A DNA stretch of 64,000 nucleotides, taken from NCBI GenBank assembly GCA_029706075.1, contig JAINUG010000215.1, positions 62,001 to 126,000 of the forward strand, written 5' to 3'. A program made the translations under genes and the position numbers. This DNA comes from Aldrovandia affinis (lineage: Eukaryota > Chordata > Actinopteri > Notacanthiformes > Halosauridae). The notes beneath the pieces are model-generated. The model did no database searches. It was not told the DNA's origin and saw only the letters and a list, made by a program, of their open reading frames with translations. Positions 12,403 through 23,100 of this stretch are shown piece by piece (position 1 is the first letter of the stretch; each line of letters begins with the position of its first letter).

Positions 12403-13440
12403 ATGAAGTCCAACGAGCTGTCACTGCCAGTGAAGCAAGCCATCATTAGGCTGAAAAATCAAAACAAACCCATCAGAGAGATAGCAAAAACCAAATCAAC
12501 TATTTGGTACATTCCTAAAAAGAAAGAACGCACTGGTGAGCTCAGGAACACCAAAAGGCCCGGAAGACCACGGAAAATAACTGTGGTGGATGACAGAATA
12601 ATTATTTCCCTGGTGAAGAAAAAAAAACTTTCACAACAGTTGGCCAGATCAAGAACACCCTCCAGTTGGTAGGCGTATCTGTGTCAATGCCTACCAACTG
12701 GAGGGTTGGTAGGCGACTTCACCAGAGTAAATACAGAGGGTTTACCACAAGATGTAAACCATTGGTAAGCCTTAAAAACAGGAAGACCAGATTAGAGTTT
12801 GCCAAAAAACATCTAAAAACACCTGTACAGTTCTGGAACAACATCCTATGGACAGATGAGACAAAGATCAACTTGTACCAGAATGATGAAAAGAGAAGAG
12901 TATGGAGAAGGGAAGGAACTGCTCATGATCCGAAGCATACCACCTCATCTGTGAAGCATGGTGGAGGTAGTGTTATGGCGTGGGCATATATGGCTGCCAA
13001 TGGAACTGGTTCTCTTGTATTTATTGATGATGTGACTGCTGACAAAAGCAGCAGGATGAATTCTGAAGTGTATAGGGCTATATTATCTGCTCAGATTCAG
13101 CCAAATGCTTCAAAACTCATTGGATGGTGCTTCACAGTGCAGATGGACAATGACCTGAAGCATACTGCGAAAGCAACCCAATACTTTTTTTAAGGCAAAG
13201 AAGTGGAATGTTCTGCAATGGCCAAGTCAATCACCTGACCTGAATCCAAATGAGCATGCATTTCACTTGCTGAAGGCAAAACTGAAGGCAAAACATAAGG
13301 AACAAGAACAAGCAGGAACTGAAGACAGCGGAAGTAAAGGCCTGGCAGAGCATCACCAGGGAAGAAACACAGCGTCTGGTGATGTCTATGGGTTCCAGAC
13401 TTCAAGCAGTCATTGACTGCAAAGAATTTTCAACCAAGTA
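12403..13440 (+). pseudogene. Tc1-like transposase, broken
   Basis: Pieces of the DD34E transposase in order: the helix-turn-helix N-terminus (12403-12672), a linker damaged by a 17-bp palindromic duplication at 12658-12705, the catalytic core in a second frame (about 12706-13192), which ends at a stop after KATQYFF, and the Glu-containing C-terminal part in another frame (about 13194-13420). All three catalytic acidic residues can still be seen, but not in one frame. Confidence 0.85.
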
Positions 13441-13615
13441 TTAAAAACGACAATTTAATTTATGATTATGTTAGTTTGTCTAATTCCTTTTGAGCCCCTA
13501 AAATTGGGGGGGCTATGCATAAAAATTGTTGTAATTCCTACATGGTTCATACAATATTTTTAACAAAACCCTTCAATTAAAGCTGAAAGTCTACACTTAA
13601 AGCACATCTTGATTG

Positions 13616-13979
13616 TCCATCCATCCATCCATTGTCTAAGCCGCTTATTCCTGGTCAGGGTCGCGGGGGGGTGCTGGAGCCTATCCCAGCATGCGTTCCG
13701 GGCGAGAGGCAGGAATACACCCTGGACAGGTCGCCAATCCATCGCAGGGCACACACACCATTCACTCACACACTCATACCTACGGGCAATTTAGACTCTC
13801 CAATTAGCCTAACGTGCATGTCTTTGGACTGTGGGAGGAAACCGGAGTACCCGGAGGAAACCCACGCGGACACGGGGAGAACATGCAAACTCCACACAGA
13901 AAGGCCCCCGGCCTGGATTCGAACCCGAGACCTTCTTGCTGTGAGGCGACAGTGCTATCCACTGCACCACCGTGCCGCC
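13616..13979 (-). mobile_element. 364-bp tRNA-derived SINE (family D), inverted copy
   Basis: Reads on the minus strand from the GGCGGCACGGTGGTGCAGTG head to the (GGAT)n tail. The 11-bp duplication CATCTTGATTG flanks it at 13605-13615 and 13980-13990. It is nearly identical to, and the same length as, the copy at 9707-10070. It interrupts the right terminal repeat of the Tc1-like element. Confidence 0.92.
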
Positions 13980-15510
13980 CATCTTGATTGTTTCATTTCA
14001 AATCCATTGTGTTGGCGTACAGAGCCAAAATGATGAAAAAAATGGACTTGACCTGATAAATACAGCAAACCAAACACCATGGAGTATGAAAACCAATAAT
14101 ATCAAATGGACAAATGGAGTGCTTTTAGAAAATAATATTTGGGTGTAAAAAATATGTTTCCTTGGATGAGCTACAGTCTGGATCAAAAGTGCCGTTCAGA
14201 AAAAGAAACGGATAAAAAATTTGCAAAGCAGTGCATTCTGGGATACAAAGAGCAGGAAACTCCCATTCATCTCTATACTGAGGATGTGTAGGGGCCCCAA
14301 AGCTCAAGGGTAGCTGTCATATCTCCACCATTCTCCGACGCCCACACCCTTCAGCCTCAGTCACAGGGGGCCAGCAGGGTTATAGCTAAGCAACAGCTAA
14401 ACCCTGTGTGTTTGACTGCAGCCTGCCATCTGCTGCATTTGTGTAGCCAAACAAAAGGGGCTTCCAGGTGTGAGAGAGGGCAAAGGAGAGGACACATACA
14501 CTTTTCCACCTGCCTTAGAACCTGACAACACCGGGCCCCTGTCTCTCACCCAGTGATCTCAGATCAGCTTCAGATTCATCACTTCTTCTTTTTTTTACCC
14601 ATTGCCAAAGGATCCAACTGCAAACACTGAGTGATACTGTGTGAATGCCAAACCTGGCTGATGTTGTCATCAAAGACTAATATTTACCAGTCCTTTAAGA
14701 CTTAAGACTTTACCAGTTTATAAATGGTTAAAACCTCTGCAGAAATTAATGTCATCCTTTTCACATTTCATATAATGTCAATAATGATAATATTCATGGA
14801 CTCAGAATTGCATATGGATGTTGCAAAGGCTCTGGTTCGAACAGTGACCGTTGCAGCTCCAAGCAGTGACACTACATTCCCCCTTTACCCCGATCATGAA
14901 AAATTCACCTGTGACTGACACAGATGCAGATCTCTCACAGTTTATGATTAAACACCAATTGGTTCCACCTAGCAGGCGAGGATCAATCCAACCAGGCTAC
15001 ACCTGTAGACCAGATTGGGGCCAAACCACGTCTCAGAAGAGAGCCGGGAGGAGTCTAAACAGGAACATGGGTTCCAATGCTGCCCACCCAGTGCAAGGGG
15101 TCCTTTCAGAGAGGCATGACCTGGGGAGGCTCATCGTATCTGCTCGTGTCTCTCTTCAGAAGGGCAAAATGCACTGATTTGTGGTTCCATCACCAATAAT
15201 CACAATCTCCAAATGCAATTATTGGAGTTCATTCATAAATTCATAAAAAGTTATTTCACTAGGTATGTGCAACATAAACATGATCGGATAAAAAAAAGCA
15301 AGCATCAGCTGGTTTGACCGGCATATTCTGTGGGGCAACTTGTGTGCCAGGACTCCCAGAATGCAAAGCTGATGGATCACCCCAGTAAGAAAAGGCTTTT
15401 TCTGCAACTGCAAAAAATAAAAAGGCTCTGTGAGCGTGCCTCGTCGTGACAACGGGATCGTGTGCTGAAATGACAGGCACAGGTAAAGGAGAATGTGTGT
15501 GAGAATTGTG

Positions 15511-15680
15511 TGGTTCTGTGTGGCTCAGTAGGTAGAGCGTGGCGTTGGCAAAGCTTAGGTTGTGGGTTCAATTCCCACTGGGACCACATATACTGAAAAA
15601 TGTATGCATTCATAACTGTAAGTCGCTTTGGATAAAAGCGTCTGCTAAATAGCATATATCTACTAAATGGCATATATCTA
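15511..15680 (+). mobile_element. tRNA-derived SINE, family C
   Basis: The head is GTGTGGCTCAGTAGGTAGAG with B box GGGTTCAATTCC. The body is ACATATACTGAAAAATGTAT. The tail is GTAAGTCGCTTTGGATAAAA followed by GCGTCTGCTAAAT. Other copies are at 18129, 33548, 48594 and 61703. Confidence 0.88.
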
Positions 15681-16039
15681 ATTGATTAAGAGCCAGCCAT
15701 GGTCCTAGAGGCAGTACTGGCAGGGTAATGTGTCTTACCTTTATAGCCCACCCCACCATGGATGTGTGCCTGACATTCAAGAATCAGACCTGCTACAGTG
15801 CTGCCAGGTCAAACGTCATTGTCATTTGCACCTGTGGATAGAAAGTATGAATGTAGGTGAGGTCATCATATGAAAATAATATACTATATTACATAATTAA
15901 TTATCGTTTATCTATTGACTCCTCCCATTTAGCGTGCTTAGGCAAAGTCACGTGGGATGGGTCAGGCAGTGGTCACATGTTTTTGTGTTTGTTTGTTGAT
16001 CAGCAGGGAGGGAGGGGTCAGGACACTCGTGCAGGGAGC

Positions 16040-16140
16040 TGATGGTTTCTGTATGTTTGTACACGAGAGGAGATTGTCCGGAGGGGACTAATCAAAGTCG
16101 GCGCTGAAATTCGGCCATATTTCAAAGTCGGCCATAAATT
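16040..16140 (+). promoter_or_regulatory. presumed agtrap promoter-proximal region / 5' UTR
   Basis: This is the sequence directly before the agtrap ATG. It has no TATA box and contains a repeated CAAAGTCGGC motif (around 16093 and 16122). The transcription start cannot be fixed from sequence. Confidence 0.3.
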
Positions 16141-16167
16141 ATGGAAATCCCAGCCGTAAACCTCAAG
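16141..16167 (+). CDS. agtrap: agtrap coding exon 1
   Basis: ATG at 16141 opens MEIPAVNLK; the donor is CAAG/GTAAC. The same short first coding exon occurs in other vertebrates (MELPAVNLK in human). Confidence 0.92.
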
Positions 16168-17006
16168 GTAACTTACTTTGTTTGAGTTATACAGGCAGTA
16201 GGTCTTGTGGGAAATAAGAGCAAGGGAGATAGCCAGCTGCAGCATGTAAAAGTATTTGTTAGGACTTTAACTACAGCAGAAGGGATGGACAGTCTATCGC
16301 ACTATGGCATCATGATGTTGTTAACTTTAGTTGTTGCATCAGAATGTTATTTAAAATATATTATTCCGTTATTCGCCCGAGATAGTCGCCACGAATTCAG
16401 TTCTCAAAAGGACTAAAATGTTTTTTGCAAGCTAGTTACAGTAGCAACATTACAACGTTTTGAATTATGGAATTATTTGCGAGATATGCCGATAATATAA
16501 ATAAAGCAAGCGCTACCGTACCTCTCAACACATGTTGTTTTTCCTGTAGGCCATAGTTCTGGTGCACTGGCTTCTGACCACCTGGTGAGTAGGTTGGCTC
16601 CTTTTTGATTTGCCACGCACCTGTGGAATTTCACTTGTTGACCATCCCGGCCGAAGGGGCTGTCCCAACCGAGCAGTAGACGTGGAGGGAGATGCCTCAA
16701 CAAAGATTTTATTTTGTAACACATTCTTTCTCTCTCTCTTTCTCTCTGTATATATATATATTTAAATATATGTGTATATAAAAATAATAAACTTAAAATG
16801 TCCTCTCCGTTCAAAATACGCATGCACACATATTGGCCGTTGTTAAGTAAATAGCGAAGCCTCCTTTTAAAAATCAGTGTACAATAAATCCGTGTCCATA
16901 CTACTACCAGAACAAGCTCAGTATTTTGAGTATTGTAATTTCCCAATCAGGGAATTGTGCTGTATTAAGTGTGCCCATGTCAGTATATAAAACGTCACTG
17001 GAATGT

Positions 17007-17056
<50 letters not shown>

Positions 17057-17069
17057 TTTACATGCATGG

Positions 17070-17113
<44 letters not shown>

Positions 17114-20100
17114 ATGTGTGTGTGTGTGCTTCACAGGGGATTCATGGCCTGGCTGCCCTCCTCATATGCATGGGGAAACTTCAGTGTGCTGGGGGTGGGG
17201 GTATGGGCCATCGGCCAGAGAGACTCACTCGATGCTGTACTGATGGTGAGGGGAAAACATTTTGACATGCAGCATACAATGAACTGCACAGTAACTCACA
17301 AGTTCTGAAGTCAAGTAAAATGTTTTTTTTACATTTTATTCATACAAATATGGGATATATATATATATATGGAAGATACATATTTGGAGAAAACTGAAAG
17401 AAAGTAATGCTTCCAGAGCTGTTAGTGTCTTGTTAACAGCTACAGGTCACCTCTGTTCTGTATCTGAGCCATGGTTCTGAACAGCCCTTCCCCTCCCACA
17501 GTTCCTGGTGGGAATGACGGTGACGTTGCTGACGGACATCATTCATTTCGGGGTTTACTATCCCCTGGCGGAGGGTCTGGCTGAGAGGAACCGGGACACC
17601 TTCCGCTTCAGCGTGGGCATGGCCATCGTCAACCTGCTGCTCAAGCCTGTGTCCTGCTTCTTCCTGTATCAGATGTACCGCGAGAGGGGCGGGGAGTACA
17701 ACGTCAACTTCGGTAAGCAGACTGCCGGACAGGGGCGGGGGCTTGTGTCTTTACACCGCGACTTGCATTCTACAGAAAATTAGATCTGCATTCTCTCTCT
17801 CTCACCGCGATACAGTGTCCCAGTGGTCGATTCAGTCAGCACGCCGAACAAAAATGCCAATTGATTCAAAGGAGGGTCCGTGTCCTTGTTCATGGTTTAA
17901 TGTGCTCGCGGCGTTGGATGTTTCTCGGAGAGAGCATATGAAGACAGTGGATATTCGCCCATAACCAGTACAGTCCAGTTTTGAAACAATGTGCCATTTT
18001 CACTCCTGTAGCACTGAACGTGAAAGTGGACACATTTAAAACAGCCATACACACGGTCATTTCAAGTGGTTCAGCTAAACGAGTCCACGTCTGTCACAAG
18101 ATGTAAGCCCATGCACCTTATTTGGCTGTATTATATATGCCATTTATCAGACGCTTTTATCAAGCGACTTATAGTAGTGAATGCATACATTTTTCAGTAT
18201 ATGTGGTCCCAGTGGGAATCGAACCCACGACCTAAGCGTTGCCAACGCCACGCTCTACCTACTGAGCCACACAGAACCACAGGCTGTAGGTGAAACCAGC
18301 ATATGTGAGAACTGCAAAAATGGGTGAGATCTTCAACCAAGGAACATACAGATTGTGTGTAATAATTATGATTATTATAAGTACATTACTAAATTAAAAT
18401 GTTGTGGATAGTGTCACACTCTGATATCTTGTTCCTGGGGATGTGGCCTTGAACTAACTCACATTTCCATGAGCCCGTTCTGTCGATGCCATCAGAAATA
18501 GAACCGGTGATTATGACCAGTGCCATGCTGTTTGTAGGGTTTAAATGATACATTTTTAAATGAGAGATTTGCATACAAGGACAACGCTTAATAAATCCTA
18601 ACTCTTGGTGAAATGTTTTTAAATTTGACTGGCTAATTTTAGTTCCATCATTGGGTGAATGACGAAATACCGACTGAATTTGTGTTTCATTAACTCCGTT
18701 TTGAGGAGGAGTTAATGAATTGCAAGCAGAAATGTCGGGCAGGAGGTGTGATCAAGGGAGGTGATTATTGCAGCAGAGGTTATTGATGTTGGGGGGAGGA
18801 GGGGTAGGCTATTATTAATCAAAAACGATTTCAGTGCTTTGCAAATTGTACGTAATACAGGTAGTACATACTGTTTTGGAAGCTGGTTATATTTAGCTTT
18901 AATGTTAAAGGGAAATTTATAAGCATTTGCAGTCAGATAAGAGCAGCCCATATCTTCAAATCATGGCAGTGAGTAGCAACGACTGTCCTGTGTTATCGAC
19001 AGGTACACAATCCAGAACTAATTCTAGAAATGCAAACATGGGGTGAAACATTTAGGTGAATCCTTATAAAAAATAAAATGGCTGCCAATGTGCTAAGCGA
19101 CCATACGTCGCCATTTATCTTACAAAATGACATTAATTAACCATAGTTGAAATCGGTAAGCTGTGCACATGCCTGTGAATATCTCAAATACAAACACACA
19201 CGCACAAAAGTTATTTAAAAAAACCTAATAATATTCAAGCCCTGTTGTTAGGGTCTAAATCAAGCTTGTTGCTTATTCTGACAGGGAATTTATTATCGCC
19301 GTGATCTGCAGCAGTGCGACCTTTAGCTGCGCCTTCTCTGTCAAACATCCATCCAGTCCACAGGCCTCTAATTTATCACTTGAGTTGGTATTCTTTGTTG
19401 ATTTTGCACACAATTATAGCCCCCGCCACCCACCCCCCAGCCAAGGCCCCTTGCAGTGTCGCCCCACCCCCCAGCCAAGGCCCCTTGCAACTGCCATATT
19501 TTAGCTGCTACAATCACTGAGGGCCATCAAGGGATCTTAATTTAAATCTGGTAACCCTTACACACACCATTGAACCTCACAGGTTTTGATTAAAATTGTG
19601 ACACTGTTCATTTTTGAATGTATTGATCTTTTTAGGTGCATACTGAATAGTATTCAGGTTAGAATTAAGAAATCTAATTGAGTAAGTATATTCATGTATA
19701 TAATAGAGTATATCATTAATTTATCTATATGCATGTATTAGTTAAAGTCTCTATTTGTTTCAAAATATTTGTTTACTCATTCTCTTTTACTTGTCCCTTG
19801 GGATATTTAACCTACTTTTACAAAGGATAGTGGCACATCTTTACTGAGATATGTTGCGAATTTGCCTTGGTTTTTCCCAGAGACATGTTGTAAGACATGT
19901 TATGTGTGTGACAGGCTTGCATCGGCTCTCTCTGCACCTTCTGGCTTCCATTTCCTCCTCTTGGTTTGTGACCTCATTTCCTGCTCTTGGTTTGTGACCT
20001 CACCTCCTCTGTGTATGGTTGTGCCTCTCTCCCTCTGCTGACCCTGTCCTTTCTCTGTGTCTCTCTCTTTGGATCGGTCCCCACGTCCTGCATCTTGGCC

Positions 20101-23100
20101 ATCAGAGCTGGAGACGTCAGTGGACAGTCGGTGCACAACGGATAGTGCTGACAGTGCCCTGCCCATTCGCCGCTACTGAAACCCCCCAACGCCCACCACA
20201 CACAAAGACACACACACTATCCTCCCTGTCTTCTTCTGTGACCTCAATTCTGTAGCTGCTTGACGACTGCCTGACAACCACACTTGCACAGATCCACTGC
20301 GCGCTGTTCCCTTTTCCATTCATTTGCCCATTAACGATGTGTTAACAAACTTTGAGAAATTAAATAATTTAAGTAAGTGTTACGATGAAATCATTGTTGC
20401 TTTTTTTAGGTCATTGTTCTCATGCAGTATGCTGTGGGTGATTTTTACGGCATTGTGTGATCAATAAAAAAAAAATAATAAGGTGCAAGTTAGTAAAATG
20501 TTTATAATTACTTAATATTGAACCAGAGGTCCCAACGAGGAAATAAGAGTAGCAGTCGAGAATTTGCTAAATAACCATGATAAATCATTACACATTCCCC
20601 TATTCGACAGTTTTCAATCAAGTACAGAGTTCCCATCATATTTTGATGTCTGCTTTATCAATTAGAGAGTTCCCTTTCTTGTGTTACACATCTTTTCTAG
20701 TGTTTGTGTCTGTGCTTCTCTTCTCTTCTGTGTAAACTGCTCTGTTGTGTAAAGTCATCGTCAGAAGAATCACTCTGTCTTGTGTTTATAATTCACAGCT
20801 CTTGTGTTCTGGCTCATTCCTTTACCGCCAAAGAAATATGTCTGCTGTTGTCTTTTCTCATTTTGTACCCACCAGTTGTCTGATCCTGTCCTTGTATTTA
20901 AGTTTTAAATTATTATTTATTTTCTTGACTTACCCTATAATTTGTTTGGTCTTGTTCAGAGTAAAATAAATTGGCAGTTGTTTCAGACAGCCAAGTGCTG
21001 CATAATTTCTGTAACAGGCTTGAGGAAAAACACTTTTTTGCTTTTCTGGGGGGGTGGGTGGGTGGGGGGTGGAGTTTCTGACACTGTGCTTCAAGCAAGG
21101 GTAAAGGCTCTATGATTTTATTCATCTGATCCTATTAATCTGGAGTTATTTTCAGAAATATGAATGTAAAGATCAATATCAGTTAATCAATGCCGTAATA
21201 CCCGATGGATAAAATGATTTTAAAAAAACAGGTGTGTCCTTTACCATGGTGCATCTACTCCCTCTATCAGAAGTACTGACGAGTACTGCGTCTAAACCTT
21301 ACCTTGCCAAACAAACAAACAACATTTCCCTGAAACATTGATATTGTAACAGATAACAGATGTTTACTTTACAATCACTTCACATTGGTCTATATTACAG
21401 TGGAATCCAACATCTACTGCAGCCTTTTATCAGCAAAACAGACACAGGACAGAGTAGCTAGATAGATCCTTTACTTCACAAACTAGCAAGCTAGCTAACA
21501 AAGAGGTGCATTATCTAAGAAACGCTGAAGGAATAGATCATGGTCACTTTTCTCAATTAAGATTCTGAAATCGGGGCCTCCCGCGTGGTCTAGTGGTTTC
21601 AACGTCCGACGCTGGCCATGGCGACCAGGGTTCTATTCCCCATTGCGCCAGAGTCGGCTCTGGCCGGGAGTGCCACCGGGCGGCAATTGGCTGTCCGCCC
21701 CAGGGAGTGGGGGTGCCGGAATTAGTCGAAGCACGACGAGTGCTGTCTCGGAGGAGGCAGTGCTTTGCCATTGTCTCTGCCGGTCACAGGGCTAGTGGCT
21801 TGAACTAAGAATAGGGGAGTAATTGGCTACCAAATTGGGAGAAAAACGTGATAAAATCGTAAAAATAAAAAAATAAAGATTCTGAAATCGATGTTAAAAA
21901 ATCAGAAAGGGACAGTGAGACTAAGAATGATCTGAAGGGGATGTCTCTTACCTGAAGTGGGCTAGGACAGAAAGGATTACAGTTAGTAATTAGCAGTGGC
22001 TTATAGCCATTTTGTATATTTTGTCTTGGTCTTGACATGCCAATGTATTTTCTTTGCACTCATTGTGTCATCTCACCTCTTGTTGTCCTAGGGCATTCAT
22101 TGCAGGTTGTGTAACAAATTGTCCATTATAAACTACGCAAATTCAAAATCATTCTCTTCTACAGAAATAATGAGTTTTAACATTTTTTGACCAAAAGTGG
22201 TAGTCTGATACTGGCGCATCTTAACCACCGGGTTTTATGGCATGACGTAAATGTACAATAAATGCAAAATAAAGAAGGTGGAAAGCAAAATAAAGTATAT
22301 GTGTGATGATGTAAATGCAACTTTGAATTATGTACTATTTTAATTCATCCATAAGTATTTATTTTTGAATACAGAATGATGATTTGGCGTTGCATGATGG
22401 GGTGCAGCATCACTGTAATTTGACTTCCATCACATGAAAAGTTCTCCTGCCGCTCAGTGTGTGGAGAAACAGTATAATCCTATTGGTTTGTTTGCTTATT
22501 TACCGACCTGATTGTAAAATGGATCACGTCGGTTTTGTTTTAGACCAGGGCTCCCCACCTCAGCACTTAATTGATCAATTAAAGTTAATTCACCTGACCC
22601 GGTTTCTTAGGTTTGAATTGGTTGTTGATTTATGGCAACAACGAAAACCAGCCTTCTCCAGGACCAGGTTTGGGAGCCATGGTTTAGACAGTCAATTTGA
22701 GGGGGAATTCTGATCCTAAAGAGGTGGTGACACAGCAACGACAGAGGTGGCAGCACTTAAAAATTGTTTCTAGCTCCAGTTAATTCAATTAATTACTGAA
22801 ATGCTTCAGCCCTAGACAAAGGTTGAACTGCTTTCAGTTGTAATTCAATCTTTTAAGTGACATACAGTATATATTGGTGTGTGGGGGGGGGGGGGGTACC
22901 CAGCAACTTCACACAGGATTGGAGAGGACTGGAATCTCCCAACCAAATATGCATAAATAGAGGAGCTTGAGTATTTCATTGCTTACCATTTCTGCACCAC
23001 AACAGATCGCAGAATGAGTCCCACACAGGAAAATGGCAGAGAAAATGGCCAAACTGGCAGAACACCAGAGAAGAGGCTGAGCGAGGAGGAGTACAGTAAT

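Larger units (their letters stand above)
12085..14035 (+). mobile_element. Tc1-like transposon, decayed, with inserted SINE
   Basis: The inverted ends are long and imperfect: GACTTTCAGCTTTAATTTGA near 12140 against TCAATTAAAGCTGAAAGTCT near 13572. Recognisable DD34E transposase runs from an ATG at 12403. The N-terminal part reads MKSNELSLPVKQAIIRLKNQ, with a paired-like helix-turn-helix and a GRPRK linker, and stops after SRTPSSW. The catalytic part includes LWTDETKINLYQ (first Asp), VKHGGGSVMAW, MDNDLKHTAK (second Asp) and, after a further frame break, SPDLNPNEHAFHLLK (Glu). At least two frame changes make it inactive. A 364-bp SINE sits in the right terminal repeat at 13616-13979. The outer limits are approximate. 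Confidence 0.85.
4582..16140. other. draxin-agtrap intergenic region
   Basis: No exon-like sequence was recognised here apart from the draxin 3' UTR. The contents are a family A SINE (5600-5936), (CA)n and (GT)n/(GA)n arrays (7379-7581, 8693-8823), three Tc1-type elements (9039-10170, 10174-10515, 12085-14035), each of the first and third carrying a SINE, and a family C SINE (15511-15680). Stretches 5940-7370, 7590-8690, 10560-12080 and 14040-15510 show nothing I can name. Confidence 0.6.

Noticed and set aside
15511-15600. tRNA-like sequences with A and B boxes
   Set aside because: They are heads of repeated SINEs with common bodies and tails, not tRNA genes. The same holds at 9707, 18281, 21574, 40692, 48594 and 61703.
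20106-20179. Open stretch after a good acceptor, phase-compatible with agtrap exon 4, ending in a stop (ELETSVDSRC... ALPIRRY)
   Set aside because: It has no similarity to the AGTRAP tail, while 27309-27391 gives the conserved RERDSYQTVE. It could be an unproven alternative terminal exon.
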